A stretch of 64,000 bases of DNA from JBGPEQ01 sp050180895 (GTDB lineage Bacteria > Pseudomonadota > Alphaproteobacteria > Dongiales > Dongiaceae): positions 248,001 through 312,000 of the forward strand of contig JBFXDS010000005.1 in assembly GCA_050180895.1 (NCBI GenBank). The letters are read 5' to 3'. Positions 1 to 8,977 of the stretch are shown here, piece by piece. Both the position numbers and the translations under genes were made by a program. The notes under the pieces are model-generated. The model searched no databases and was not told the DNA's origin. It saw only the letters and a list, made by a program, of their open reading frames with translations. Within the stretch, counting starts at the first letter, position 1, and the number at the start of each line of letters is the position of its first letter.

Positions 1-57
1 GCCCCAGTAGCCGGCTTGGCCGGCGCCGATGACGACGATGGTCTGCGGCGCCGTCAT
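1..57 (-). CDS. FAD-dependent ferredoxin reductase, N-terminal fragment (runs off the window)
   Basis: Reading the minus strand from the ATG at 57 gives MTAPQTIVVIGAGQAGYWG before the window ends. This is a classic dinucleotide-binding start: a short beta strand followed by GxGxxG. It lies 15 bases downstream of a Rieske ferredoxin on the same strand. Known two-component electron-transfer chains of Rieske oxygenases and some P450s pair such a ferredoxin with an FAD/NAD(P)H reductase, so a ferredoxin reductase is the likely product. Only 19 residues are visible, so another Rossmann-fold flavoprotein is possible. Confidence 0.55.
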   Translation of the reverse strand, partial: MTAPQTIVVIGAGQAGYWG

Positions 58-72
58 GCCGCCGGCTGCGGC

Positions 73-393
73 TCACACGCCGACGAAGACGTCGTCGCCC
101 TCGACCTTCACGCGATAGGTGGGAACGTCGACGACCGCCGGCTCCGAGAGCGCCTTGCCGGAGGTGATGCTGAAGCGCGCCTGGTGGATCGGGCACTCGA
201 CGACGTCGCCCTCGACGAACCCGTCGGTCAGGATCGCGTATTCATGCGTGCACAGGTTGCCGATGGCATGGACGGCGTCGCCCACCAGGTACACGCCGAT
301 CAGTTTGCCGTCGACCTCGACCGCCAGTGGCTCGTTGGGCACCAGCGTCGCGCGGCTCGCGACCCGATGCCATCTGACGCTCTGCTCGCCCAT
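73..393 (-). CDS. Rieske-type [2Fe-2S] ferredoxin
   Basis: A 106-residue soluble protein with the Rieske cluster ligands in order: C48-T-H50 in NLCTHEYAIL and C67-P-I-H70 in VECPIHQARF, followed by the short beta-rich tail typical of bacterial Rieske ferredoxins. It has no signal peptide or membrane anchor, which separates it from bc1-complex Rieske proteins. It would carry single electrons from a reductase to an oxygenase or a similar acceptor. The reductase gene follows 15 bases downstream; no oxygenase is in the window. The upstream TPR gene is on the same strand but 101 bases away, so co-transcription is uncertain. Confidence 0.85.
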   Translation of the reverse strand: MGEQSVRWHRVASRATLVPNEPLAVEVDGKLIGVYLVGDAVHAIGNLCTHEYAILTDGFVEGDVVECPIHQARFSITSGKALSEPAVVDVPTYRVKVEGDDVFVGV

Positions 394-494
394 GATCCGG
401 CTGGCCCTCCCTTGCTTTCGGCTTCTGCCCTACAGAAGCGGCCGCGCACCGCCCCGTCAAGGCGCCGGGAACGGTCTGCGCAAGGCCGGCCCTC

Positions 495-2672
495 TCAGTC
501 GCGCTTGACGATTTCCGTCGACACCTCGGGCAGGGCCAGGACTTCGACGCCGGCGTCCGGCGCCGTGATCTTCTCGAACAGGGCGGCGACCGGCGAGCCC
601 GCCAGAGCGGGGCCGTACTTGGTCTTCACCGCCACCACGTCGTCCGCCTTGCCGGCCAGCAGCAGCGCCGCGGCGGCGCGCAGGATCAGCCGCGCCCGGG
701 CGGGCGAGCCCGCCTCCGTCTGCCCCTCGGCCGCCTGCAGATACTCGTCGGCGGCGAGGCTCCAGGCGCCGTCGCGCCAGTGGCGGTCGGCGCGGGCCCG
801 GGCATCGGCAGCCTGGGTGGTGTCGGTCGCAGCGAGTGCTCCGGCGGAATCGCCGGCGGCGAGCCGGTAGGCGGCCAGCTCGGCGCCGATGTCGGCCCGC
901 GCCGCCGCCGGCGCGCTGCGCAAGGCGTCCTCGTAGAAGCGCACCGCCGGCGCGGCAAGATCCAGTCCGGCAAGCCGCCGGGCCAGGCCGAGCGTGATCG
1001 GCGTGGAGTCCGCTTCGCCGGGACGCAGCTCTGCATGCGCATCGTAGAGCGCCACGGCCTCGATCGGATCGAGCCGGTCCGCCGCTTCGCCGGCCAGCAG
1101 GTCGCGGAACAGCGTGCGTGCGTCCTGCGCCAGGCGGTCCGCGCGCGGATCGGTCGGAAAGCGTTGCTGCGCCAGGGCGGCGGCGGCGAACGCCTCGTCA
1201 TAGCGCTTCTGCTCGCTCAGCAGCGCGACCATCTGCTCGAGAATGTCGAGCTGCAGTGCATCGCCCTCCCAGCTGTAATAGAGCTGTTCGACGGCGGCCA
1301 GCGCGGCCTTGCCGTCGAGCGTGCCGGCGGCGCGGTCCAGCTCGATCAGGGCCAGGCGGGCGATGACCTGCGGCTTGAGCGCCGGCGACCGCAACGCAGC
1401 CAGCAGATGGCGTCTGGCTGCGTCGTTCCTGTGCTCGCGGCTGAGCAGGACGCCCCTCAGCGCATCCAGCATGGCAAGTTCGTCCGGATCGGGACCGCTA
1501 TCCGCGACGATCGTCTCGTAGGCGCGCGCGCCCTCGATCGCGTCGGCATCGATCGCCGCCTGCATCGCCAGCAGGCCGAAGAAGGACCGGAAATCGGCGG
1601 GATAGGCGCGCAGCGCGGGCCTGCCGATCTCGAAGGCGCGGGCGGCCGCGTCGGCCTGCCCGGACAGGGCGGCGGCCGCGCCGCGCCACAGCCGCGCCTC
1701 CGGCCGGTCGCGCACGCCGGTCCGCTCGAACACGCCGGCGAGCCGCTTCGGCCGTCCGGCCAGGATCTGGGCCGCGTCGCGCAGCGCCAGCACCTCGATG
1801 CGGGCGGCGAACGCCGGATGCCGCGCCTTCAGCGTATCGAGCACCGACAGGGCCTCGTCGGCATAGCGCCAAGAGAACTGGAACTGCGCCAGCGCCAGCA
1901 ATGCCGCCGGATCCTGTGGTGCGGCGAGGATGTGCTCCGTCAGCTTGGCGCGCGCCGCCAGATAGGAGTCGCCGCCCCGCCACTGCGCCGGATCGAACAG
2001 CGGATCGGGTATCGGCTCGATCGGCGCCGTCACCGAGAGAAACGGCCCGCGCGCCGCCGCACCGCGAGGCGACGACATGAGGAGGGAAGGCCTGTCCTTG
2101 TTCGCGAGGACGGTGCGGTCCGGCGCCGCCGCGGCGATCGGCAATGGTGCCGGAGGAGCGCTCTGGCGCTTCGCGGCCTTGCCGGGGTCACCCGTCTTCG
2201 CGGCTGTCTTCGTCTCCCTCGCCGCGGCGGAGGCGGCGCCGGCCGGACCGCCGACGATATCGACCACGACCTTATGGCCGACCTCCATCAGCTTGTGGCC
2301 ATGCGTCCCCCGCAATGAGATGCGAACCGCCGGCCGCCCGGAGACTGGCTCGAGAGCGGCGACGCGCGACAGCTTGTCGATGCGGACGTTGCCAAGATCG
2401 AACTGCGCCGGCCTGTCGAACAGGATGAGGAGCTGGTCGGCGTCCGGCTGCTCCACCGTCACGCCGACCGGCGCCGTCCAGTCGAAGACGATCCGGCTGT
2501 AGGCCGCATGCTCGCCCATCCGCACGCCGATGCGCGCGGCATCGGCCGCCGCCGCATCCGTTGCGACGTGGAGCAGCAGCAGTGCCAGGAGCCGGATGAG
2601 CAGTCTCACGCCGTCGTTCCACAACCTGGAGAATCCGAACCGACCGGTCCTGCCATCGCGAGGCCCGGCCAT
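495..2672 (-). CDS. exported TPR protein with AMIN-like N-terminal domain, flagellar neighbourhood
   Basis: 725 residues from the first ATG. A hydrophobic signal-like segment (LLIRLLALLLLHVATDAAAA) begins near residue 23, and a GTG at 2609 just before it would give a more usual signal peptide, so the real start may be there. Residues about 45-140 look like an AMIN-type periplasmic domain (SRIVFDWTAPVGV and a VVVDIVG end). The rest is a long series of helical TPR-like repeats with Ala-rich linkers. It is divergent from flgF. I infer an envelope scaffold that serves the flagellum or the cell wall; its exact function is unknown. Confidence 0.6.
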   Translation of the reverse strand: MAGPRDGRTGRFGFSRLWNDGVRLLIRLLALLLLHVATDAAAADAARIGVRMGEHAAYSRIVFDWTAPVGVTVEQPDADQLLILFDRPAQFDLGNVRIDKLSRVAALEPVSGRPAVRISLRGTHGHKLMEVGHKVVVDIVGGPAGAASAAARETKTAAKTGDPGKAAKRQSAPPAPLPIAAAAPDRTVLANKDRPSLLMSSPRGAAARGPFLSVTAPIEPIPDPLFDPAQWRGGDSYLAARAKLTEHILAAPQDPAALLALAQFQFSWRYADEALSVLDTLKARHPAFAARIEVLALRDAAQILAGRPKRLAGVFERTGVRDRPEARLWRGAAAALSGQADAAARAFEIGRPALRAYPADFRSFFGLLAMQAAIDADAIEGARAYETIVADSGPDPDELAMLDALRGVLLSREHRNDAARRHLLAALRSPALKPQVIARLALIELDRAAGTLDGKAALAAVEQLYYSWEGDALQLDILEQMVALLSEQKRYDEAFAAAALAQQRFPTDPRADRLAQDARTLFRDLLAGEAADRLDPIEAVALYDAHAELRPGEADSTPITLGLARRLAGLDLAAPAVRFYEDALRSAPAAARADIGAELAAYRLAAGDSAGALAATDTTQAADARARADRHWRDGAWSLAADEYLQAAEGQTEAGSPARARLILRAAAALLLAGKADDVVAVKTKYGPALAGSPVAALFEKITAPDAGVEVLALPEVSTEIVKRD

Positions 2673-2809
2673 GTCGACGTTAACCTTTCGACCTTACGCC
2701 GACCTTTCGACCGTAGAGGCTGCCCGGCGGCGATTCGAACAGGTCGGCTTAACCTGGCGTCCTTATCGTCGCCGGCGTCCGCATTGGCTGAAGAAGGGCG
2801 GAATCCGCC
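2673..2809. promoter_or_regulatory. divergent promoter region, TPR gene / flgF operon
   Basis: This 137-base divergent gap holds an 11-base direct repeat, ACCTTTCGACC, at 2683-2693 and 2702-2712, so the copies are 19 bases apart. It also has two TTAACC sequences, at 2680-2685 and 2749-2754. TTAAC is a CtrA half-site in alphaproteobacteria, but no full TTAA-N7-TTAA box is present here. I see no clear -35/-10 pair. The regulatory role is inferred from position only. Confidence 0.35.
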
Positions 2810-3538
2810 ATGGAGAACTCCGGCTATCTCGCGCTCGCCCGCCAGGTCGCGCTCGACCGGGCGCTGGACATCACCGCGAACAACCTCGCCAACCTGCGGA
2901 CCACCGGCTACAAGGCCGAGAAGGTTCTGTTCGAGGAGTATGTGCAGCAGCAGACCTCGCCGGTGACGCCGCCGAACCGGATGTCGTCGGTGGTCCAGCT
3001 CGGGACCTTCACCGACTACCGCGCCGGCGGCTTCGAGCAGACCGGCAATGCGCTGGATTTCGCCATCCAGGGCGACGGCTTCTTCGCCGTGCAGGCGCCG
3101 GAGGGCACGCGCTACACGCGGGCCGGCAACTTCCGGCTCGACGACATCGGCCAGATCGTGACCCAGGACGGGTTGCCCGTGCTCGACGCCGGCGGCTCGC
3201 CGGTCCAGCTGCCGGCGGACGGCGGCCGCGTCACCGTCGGCGGCGATGGCCAGGTCGCGGTCGACGGCAGTGTCGTCGGCCAGATCGGCGTCCTCGAATT
3301 CGCCGATCCGCAGAGCCTGGTGCGCGAAGGCAGCGGTCTCTTCAGCAGCGGCGCCGAGCCGGTGCAGGCCGAGAATGCCCGGGTGATCCAGGGCATGCTC
3401 GAAGGCGCCAACGTGCAGCCGGTGCTGGAGATCACGCGCATGATGGACATCCTGCGCAATTTCGAGGCGGCGCAGCAGATGGTGAACAGCCAGCACGAGC
3501 TGGCGCGCAACGCCATCGCCAAGATTGCCAAGGTTTAA
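2810..3538 (+). CDS. flgF: flagellar basal-body rod protein FlgF
   Basis: 242 residues. The N-terminus (LALARQVALDRALDITANNLANLRTTGYK) is the rod/hook-family signature, and the C-terminus (ILRNFEAAQQMVNSQHELARNAI) is the matching amphipathic coiled-coil helix. FlgF is a proximal rod subunit exported by the flagellar type III apparatus and built between FlgB/FlgC and FlgG. It opens a five-gene run with flgG 23 bases downstream. The length fits FlgF rather than FlgG (261 residues here), and the order flgF-flgG-flgA-flgH is typical for alphaproteobacteria. Confidence 0.93.
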   Translation: MENSGYLALARQVALDRALDITANNLANLRTTGYKAEKVLFEEYVQQQTSPVTPPNRMSSVVQLGTFTDYRAGGFEQTGNALDFAIQGDGFFAVQAPEGTRYTRAGNFRLDDIGQIVTQDGLPVLDAGGSPVQLPADGGRVTVGGDGQVAVDGSVVGQIGVLEFADPQSLVREGSGLFSSGAEPVQAENARVIQGMLEGANVQPVLEITRMMDILRNFEAAQQMVNSQHELARNAIAKIAKV

Positions 3539-3561
3539 CGGACTCATAGGGAACGCGAACG

Positions 3562-4347
3562 ATGCGGGCACTCTCCATCGGCGCCACCGGCATGATGGCG
3601 CAGCAGCTGAACGTCGAGACCATCTCGAACAACATCGCCAACATGAGCACGACCGGCTACAAGCGCCAGCGGGCCGAGTTCCAGGACCTGCTCTACCAGC
3701 AGGAGCGCCGCGTCGGCGCGCCGACCTCGGATGCCGGAACCGAGCTGCCGTCGGGCGTGCAGCTCGGCCTCGGCGTCAAGACCGCGTCGATCTCGCGCTC
3801 CACCGGACAAGGCACGCTGGTGAAGACGGACAACCGGCTCGACGTCGCCATGCAGGGCGAGGGCTATTTTTCGATCGAGCTGCCGAGCGGCGACACCGCC
3901 TACACGCGCGCCGGCTTCTTCCAACTCGCCGCCGACGGCACCATCGTCACCGCCGACGGCTTCGCGGTGCAGCCGAATATCGTCGTCCCGGCCGATGCCG
4001 TCGACGTCGCGATCAGCGAGGCCGGTGAGGTGTTCGCCTACTTCGACGGCCAGGTGGCGCCGCAGAATCTCGGCCAGTTCGAACTCGCCACCTTCGTCAA
4101 CGAGAACGGCCTCGAAGCCATCGGCAGCAGCCTGTTCAAGGAGACCACGGCGTCCGGCGCGCCGACCGTGGGCGCGGCCGGGCAGACCGGCTTCGGCACC
4201 ATGCTGCAGGGCTATCTCGAGGGGTCGAACGTCAACGTCGTCGCCGAGATCACCAATCTCATCCAGGCGCAGCGCGCCTACGAGATGAACTCGAAGTCGA
4301 TCGAGACCGCCGACCAGATGCTGCAGACGATCAGCCAGCTGCGCTAG
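3562..4347 (+). CDS. flgG: flagellar distal rod protein FlgG
   Basis: 261 residues, the usual FlgG length. It carries the rod signature near the start (MMAQQLNVETISNNIANMSTTGYKRQRAEFQDLLYQ) and the C-terminal helix EITNLIQAQRAYEMNSKSIETADQMLQT. FlgG forms the distal rod, which crosses the peptidoglycan and is sleeved by the P- and L-rings encoded nearby (flgI, flgH). It is followed after 6 bases by flgA, so translation is probably coupled. Confidence 0.96.
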   Translation: MRALSIGATGMMAQQLNVETISNNIANMSTTGYKRQRAEFQDLLYQQERRVGAPTSDAGTELPSGVQLGLGVKTASISRSTGQGTLVKTDNRLDVAMQGEGYFSIELPSGDTAYTRAGFFQLAADGTIVTADGFAVQPNIVVPADAVDVAISEAGEVFAYFDGQVAPQNLGQFELATFVNENGLEAIGSSLFKETTASGAPTVGAAGQTGFGTMLQGYLEGSNVNVVAEITNLIQAQRAYEMNSKSIETADQMLQTISQLR

Positions 4348-4353
4348 CCCACC

Positions 4354-5115
4354 ATGAGATTCACCGCTAGGACATCCGGATGCCGGAGAAGGGCAGGGAT
4401 CGCCGCATGGCGCCGCGCCTGCGCGTCCGTGGGGATGATCCTTTTTGCCGGCGTGCTATTCGTGGCGAGCGCCGCCGCCGGCACGATCGAGGACGACCTG
4501 GCCGACTTCCTGCGCGAAGCCTATGCGCTGCCGGACGCCGAACTGGCCGTCTCCCTACAGCTCGATGCGCCGGTCCCGCTGGAGTTGCAGCCCTATGGCG
4601 ATCGCGTCCGCTTTACCGAGTTGATGCTCGACCGTGCCTCCGGCCGCTTCGCGGTCACCGCGCTGCTGCCGCAGGACTCGCCGACGGCGCGGATCGCGCT
4701 CAGCGGGCAGGTCACCGCCCTGGTCGATGTGCCGGTGCTGCGCGACATGGTCCGGCGCGGCCAACTGGTGACCCAGGAGATCGTCGCCTACCAGCTGGTG
4801 CCGGCCTATCGCCTGTCCGGCGGCATGGTCGTCGACGTCGCCGACCTGGTCGGCCAGGCGGCGCGCCGCACGCTGCACGCCGGACGCCCTATCCGCAGCG
4901 CCGACCTGATGCCGCCGATCGTCGTGGCCAAGAACAAGGTCGTCCGCATGGTGTACGAGGTCGGCGCGCTGCGGCTCACTGCCCGCGGCCGCGCCCTCGG
5001 CGACGGCGGAGCCGGGACGATGATCAAGGTCCTCAACATCGACAGCAAGCGCTCCGTCGATGCCATCGTCATCGACAACGACACGGTTGCCGTGATCCGC
5101 GGCGAACAGCCATGA
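4354..5115 (+). CDS. flgA: P-ring assembly chaperone FlgA
   Basis: 253 residues with an N-terminal hydrophobic segment (ILFAGVLFVASAAAG, about residues 29-43) acting as a signal peptide, so the mature protein is periplasmic. The C-terminal half has SAF-domain features: LRDMVRRGQLVTQEI and AGRPIRSADLMPP, with the closing IKVLNIDSKRSVDAIVI and a final V-I-R-G segment typical of FlgA. FlgA helps FlgI assemble into the P-ring. The stop overlaps an in-frame ATG of the next gene by four bases, but the better ribosome site lies 20 bases further on. Confidence 0.92.
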   Translation: MRFTARTSGCRRRAGIAAWRRACASVGMILFAGVLFVASAAAGTIEDDLADFLREAYALPDAELAVSLQLDAPVPLELQPYGDRVRFTELMLDRASGRFAVTALLPQDSPTARIALSGQVTALVDVPVLRDMVRRGQLVTQEIVAYQLVPAYRLSGGMVVDVADLVGQAARRTLHAGRPIRSADLMPPIVVAKNKVVRMVYEVGALRLTARGRALGDGGAGTMIKVLNIDSKRSVDAIVIDNDTVAVIRGEQP

Positions 5116-5135
5116 TCCTCCGATACGAGGCCAGC

Positions 5136-5876
5136 ATGCAGAAATCTTCGGTGCTCCTTCTCGCCGGCATCGCTTTCAGCCTGAGCGGCTGCTTGGCCGA
5201 CCGGCTCGACCATCTGGGCAAGCCGCCCTCGATGTCGCCGATGGAGAACCCGCAGGAAGATCCCACCTATCGACCCGTCACCCTGCCCATGCCGGTGCAG
5301 GCGCCGGCGCAGACGCAGACCGCGTCGCTGTGGCAGCCGGGCGCCCGCGCCTTCTTCAAGGACCAGCGCGCCGCCCGCATCGGCGACATCCTCACCGTCG
5401 TGATCGATCTCGACGAGAGCGCCGAGATCGAAAACACCACGACCCGCTCGCGCGACAATTCCGAGACCGCGGGCATGCCGCATCTGCTCGGCTTCGAGAC
5501 CTCGCTCGGCAATATTCTCCCCGACGGGTACAGCCCGGATCAGCTCGTCGACCTCAGCAGCGCCAGCGGCAGCGCCGGCTCCGGCACCGTCAATCGTCAG
5601 GAGCAGATCCAGCTGCAGGTGGCCGCGGTCATCGTCGATCAGCTCCCCAATGGCAATTTCATCATCGCCGGCCGCCAGGAGATCCGCGTCAACTTCGAGC
5701 TGCGCGAGCTCACCGTGCAGGGGGTCATCCGGCCGCAGGACGTGAGCCCGGCCAACTCCGTCGACTACGACCAGATCGCCGAGGCCCGCATCTCCTACGG
5801 CGGGCGCGGCCAGATCACCGACGTCCAGCAGCCGCGCTACGGCCAGCAGGTCTTCGACATGATCTGGCCGTACTAA
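5136..5876 (+). CDS. flgH: flagellar L-ring lipoprotein FlgH
   Basis: 246 residues from the ATG at 5136, preceded by CGAGG at a spacing of five. An upstream in-frame ATG at 5112 overlaps the flgA stop but has no good ribosome site and would push the signal peptide inward. The N-terminus is a lipoprotein signal with lipobox LSGC (IAFSLSGCLADRL). Typical FlgH blocks follow: ARAFFKDQRAARIGDILTVV, NGNFIIAGRQEIRVNFE and the C-terminal RISYGGRGQI and QQVFDMIWPY. The product forms the outer-membrane ring around the rod. Confidence 0.95.
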   Translation: MQKSSVLLLAGIAFSLSGCLADRLDHLGKPPSMSPMENPQEDPTYRPVTLPMPVQAPAQTQTASLWQPGARAFFKDQRAARIGDILTVVIDLDESAEIENTTTRSRDNSETAGMPHLLGFETSLGNILPDGYSPDQLVDLSSASGSAGSGTVNRQEQIQLQVAAVIVDQLPNGNFIIAGRQEIRVNFELRELTVQGVIRPQDVSPANSVDYDQIAEARISYGGRGQITDVQQPRYGQQVFDMIWPY

Positions 5877-5894
5877 CTCGTTCGCGCGCCGCCG

Positions 5895-6362
5895 ATGAAG
5901 AAGCTGCTCCTCTTTGTCCTGTTGCCCTTGCTGCTGCTCGGCGGCGGCGGTGCCGGCGCGTGGTTTTTCTACTTCAATGCCGCGCCGGCAGGCGAGCAGG
6001 CCGCGGCGCCGGAGGCGGCGGAGGCCGGCCACGCCGCCGCGCCCGAAGCGTCGTTCGTCGATGTCGGCGAGATCATCGTCCCCGTCTACAGCCGCGACGG
6101 CCGCGACAATCTGATGGTCATCCGCATGGAGCTGGAGGTCGGCGCGACGATGTCGGCGGACAAGGTGCGCTATCTGCTGCCGCGGCTGCGCGATGCCTAT
6201 ATCGTCACGCTCTCGACCATGGCCGGCCGCGGAGAGCTGGTCGAGGAGAGCCGGCGCAACACCACCATCAAGCGGGCGCTGAAGCTCGCCAGCGACCGCG
6301 TCCTCGGCCCGGATGCCGTCAAGGATGTCCTGCTCCAGCGCGCCTGGCAGCAGCCGATGTAG
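5895..6362 (+). CDS. FliL-family membrane protein (second FliL-like copy)
   Basis: 155 residues: one N-terminal membrane helix (LLLFVLLPLLLLGGGGAGAWFFYF), an Ala/Glu-rich linker, and a periplasmic domain with the FliL pattern VPVYSRDGRDNLMVIRMELEV and LLPRLRDAYIVTLSTM. FliL-type proteins form periplasmic rings around the stator units. A second, more conventional fliL precedes fliM at 17,458. This copy ends the flgF-flgG-flgA-flgH run, 18 bases after flgH. In several alphaproteobacteria a FliL-like protein follows flgH; whether the two copies share a function is not visible here. Confidence 0.72.
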   Translation: MKKLLLFVLLPLLLLGGGGAGAWFFYFNAAPAGEQAAAPEAAEAGHAAAPEASFVDVGEIIVPVYSRDGRDNLMVIRMELEVGATMSADKVRYLLPRLRDAYIVTLSTMAGRGELVEESRRNTTIKRALKLASDRVLGPDAVKDVLLQRAWQQPM

Positions 6363-6542
6363 ATCTGCCGCGGCCAAGCCGCGGCGTCAGGACAGCTGCG
6401 GCAATGCGGCGAGCGGCGCCGACACCAGAGGAAACCTTTCCAGTCCAGCCGGGTTTCATTTCATCGAGCCGGCGCGTTTGGACGCCGGCTGGGGTGCAGG
6501 CGGGAGTCCGCATGCGGGGGATCGACGCAAGGAGATCGACTC

Positions 6543-6698
6543 ATGCTCGGAACGATCCTGCTGATCATCCTGGTATTGCTGGTCCTGGGGGCGCTTCCGG
6601 CTTGGCCCTACAGCCGGAGCTGGGGCTACTACCCGAGCGGCGGCCTGACCGTGGTGCTATTGATCATCGTCATCGTCCTGCTGATGGGCCGCGCATGA
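6543..6698 (+). CDS. small DUF3309-family membrane protein
   Basis: A 51-residue ORF with a strong ribosome site (AAGGAG seven bases upstream). The sequence, MLGTILLIILVLLVLGALPA then WPYSRSWGYYPSGG and a second hydrophobic run ending LLMGRA, is the recognisable DUF3309 pattern: two membrane helices joined by a W-P-Y-S loop. The family is common in proteobacteria, its function is unknown, and it is often linked to stress regulation. The gene lies 180 bases beyond the FliL-like gene and converges on the lytic transglycosylase three bases away. It is probably transcribed on its own, not as a flagellar gene. Confidence 0.75.
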   Translation: MLGTILLIILVLLVLGALPAWPYSRSWGYYPSGGLTVVLLIIVIVLLMGRA

Positions 6699-6701
6699 CG
6701 G

Positions 6702-7589
6702 TCAGTCGCCCCGATAATCCCGGAGGGTGAGGCCGGTCTGCCCGGGTACCACCCGGCGCCGGAATATCTTCTGTGTCGACACGACACGTGCCCTCACGCC
6801 GTCGGCCGCGGCCTGGCCCGGTTCCTGCGCCTGTGCTGTCGCCAGCTGTGTCGCGGCCGCAGTCCTGGCGGGCTGCACCTGGGTCAGGGCTGCCGGGCTG
6901 TAGAACTGCGCGAACAGCGACAGGGCGTTGCCGGTGCTGCGCCGCACGGGCAGGGCGCGCAGGAAGCCCTCGGCCGTTGCGGTCTGCGCCGCGTCCGGCG
7001 CTGTCTTGAGCGCGGCGATCTCCCTTTCCTTCGCCGGGCCCGTCCAATTGGCGAGCACGCGCGTGCCATAGGCTTCGCCCTTCTCCGGCGTCGCCGAATG
7101 ATAGCGCCGCGCCGCCGTAATCCAGCCGCCGAACGCGTCATGGAGAGCGGCGAGGAACTCGGCGCCGTAACCGACATTGACCGCGGGATCGAACGCATCC
7201 TCGAGCGAGGCGAAGGCGTCGGGATGATGCTTCAGGTTGATTTGCATGCAGCCGACGTCGATCGACTCGATGCCGTCCGCCAGCTTGCCCTCGACGAAGG
7301 CGATGGCATCGGCCTTCGACTCGAAATAGTGCCCCTCGCCGGCGGCATTGACCGTCCAGGGCCACACCGTGCGATGGCCGCGCCCCATCGAGCGACCGGA
7401 CTCCGTCAGGCCGATCGCCGCCAGCAGGCCGTTGGGAATGCGGTGCTGCCGCTCCTCGACGCGGATATGCTGGAGACACACCTTGTCGTCGGCGGGTTGC
7501 ATCGGCGCCACCTGATCGGCCGTGGCCGGCGCGGTCGTCAGCATCAGGGCAAGGGCCGAGGCCCGCAACAGGCGGGGCCGCCGACTCAT
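6702..7589 (-). CDS. secreted lytic transglycosylase (SLT domain), flagellum-associated
   Basis: 295 residues. Residues 1-24 form a signal peptide ending ATA. The SLT-type fold follows, with catalytic Glu63 in GLTESGR, the VGCMQINLKHHPDAF block and the YGAEFLAAL and AARRYHSATPEKGEAYGTRV blocks. The C-terminal 90 residues are low-complexity and Ala-rich. The enzyme would cleave peptidoglycan glycan strands to open a path for the rod; FlgJ in this window lacks its own muramidase domain (29,938), which makes a separate enzyme necessary. The ATG overlaps the stop of fliI by four bases, so the two are translationally coupled. Confidence 0.85.
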   Translation of the reverse strand: MSRRPRLLRASALALMLTTAPATADQVAPMQPADDKVCLQHIRVEERQHRIPNGLLAAIGLTESGRSMGRGHRTVWPWTVNAAGEGHYFESKADAIAFVEGKLADGIESIDVGCMQINLKHHPDAFASLEDAFDPAVNVGYGAEFLAALHDAFGGWITAARRYHSATPEKGEAYGTRVLANWTGPAKEREIAALKTAPDAAQTATAEGFLRALPVRRSTGNALSLFAQFYSPAALTQVQPARTAAATQLATAQAQEPGQAAADGVRARVVSTQKIFRRRVVPGQTGLTLRDYRGD

Positions 7590-8977
7590 CGCGGTGCTTC
7601 CTTGCTTGCGGCGGCGCCGTTGGCGGCCGGGGCGGCGACGAGCCGGGCCAGGAGCTCGTAGCTGTTGGCTAGGTTCGTGTTCTCGTCCTTGCGCTGGGTG
7701 AGGAAGCCATCGATGCGGTCGAAATAGGTGATGGCCTCGTCCACCTTCGGGTCGGTGCCGCGGCGATAGGCGCCGATGCGGATCAGGTCGGCCATGTCCT
7801 CATAGGTCGCCAGCAGCTGGCGCACGCGGCGCACCAGGGCCGTCTCCTGGTCGCTGTTGCAGGCCGGCATGGTCCGCGACACGCTCTTCAGGATGTTGAT
7901 GGCGGGATAGCGGCCGCGCTCGGCGATGGCGCGGTCGAGGATGAGGTGGCCGTCAAGGATGCCGCGCACCGCATCGGCGATCGGTTCGTTGTGGTCGTCG
8001 CCGTCGACCAGCACCGCGAAGACGCCGGTGATATCCCCCGTCCCGTCCACGCCTGGGCCGGCGCGCTCCAGCAGGCGCGGCAGCTCGGCGAAGACCGAGG
8101 GCGTATAGCCCTTGGTCGTCGGCGGCTCGCCGGCGGCGAGGCCGATCTCGCGCTGCGCCATGGCGAAGCGGGTGACGCTGTCCATCAGGCACAGCACCTG
8201 CAGTCCCTGGTCGCGGAAATACTCCGCGGTGGCCAGGGTGAGGTAGGCGGCCTGCCGCCGCATCAGCGGCGGCTCGTCCGAGGTGGAGACGACCACGATG
8301 CTGCGTGCCGTGCCCTCCGGCCCCAGGTCCGAGGCGAGGAATTCCTGCACCTCGCGGCCGCGCTCGCCGATCAGGCCGATGACGACGACGTCCGCGTTGC
8401 AGTAGCGGGCCATCATGCCCAGCAGCGTCGACTTGCCGACGCCGGAGCCGGCGAAGATGCCCATGCGCTGGCCGCGGCACAGGTTCAGCAGCGCGTTCAT
8501 GGCGCGCACGCCGACATCCAGCTTCTGGCCGACGCGCCGGCGGAAATAGGCCGGCGGCGGGCTGGCGTGCAGCGGATAGGCGAGGGGGCCGGATGGTAAA
8601 GAACCCTTGCCGTCGATCGGTTCGCCCAGGCCGTTAACCGTACGGCCGAGCCAGCCGCGGTTGGGCCGCACGGCGATGCCGCGGTCGAGCACGATGATCG
8701 GGCAGCCGACGCCGACGCCGCCGAGATCCTGGTAGGACATCAGCAGGCCGCGCCCGTCGCGGATGCCGATCACCTCGCACAGCATCTGCTGGCCGCGCCG
8801 GGTCTCGACCGTGCAGCGGTCGCCGACGGCCAGATGGCGCTCCAGCCCGTCGACCTCGATGGTGATGCCGTAGGCGCCCTTGACTTCGCCGACGAGGCGC
8901 AGGCTGGGCAGCCGTTCGATCTCGGTGATGGCCTGGGCGATCCGCAGAGGCCGGTGGGCGGCATGGGCGTGACGCAT
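7586..8977 (-). CDS. fliI: flagellar export ATPase FliI
   Basis: 463 residues, close to the family's usual 440-460. The Walker A loop GIFAGSGVGKST lies at about residues 172-183. Walker B-type LQVLCLMDSVTRFAMAQREI and the ATPase segment ERAGPGVDGTGDITGVFAVLVDGDDHNEPIAD follow. FliI is the cytoplasmic hexameric ATPase that unfolds and delivers substrates to the export gate, with FliH and FliJ as partners (both elsewhere in the window). It heads a two-gene operon with the lytic transglycosylase and is divergent from flgB. Confidence 0.97.
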   Translation of the reverse strand: MRHAHAAHRPLRIAQAITEIERLPSLRLVGEVKGAYGITIEVDGLERHLAVGDRCTVETRRGQQMLCEVIGIRDGRGLLMSYQDLGGVGVGCPIIVLDRGIAVRPNRGWLGRTVNGLGEPIDGKGSLPSGPLAYPLHASPPPAYFRRRVGQKLDVGVRAMNALLNLCRGQRMGIFAGSGVGKSTLLGMMARYCNADVVVIGLIGERGREVQEFLASDLGPEGTARSIVVVSTSDEPPLMRRQAAYLTLATAEYFRDQGLQVLCLMDSVTRFAMAQREIGLAAGEPPTTKGYTPSVFAELPRLLERAGPGVDGTGDITGVFAVLVDGDDHNEPIADAVRGILDGHLILDRAIAERGRYPAINILKSVSRTMPACNSDQETALVRRVRQLLATYEDMADLIRIGAYRRGTDPKVDEAITYFDRIDGFLTQRKDENTNLANSYELLARLVAAPAANGAAASKEAPR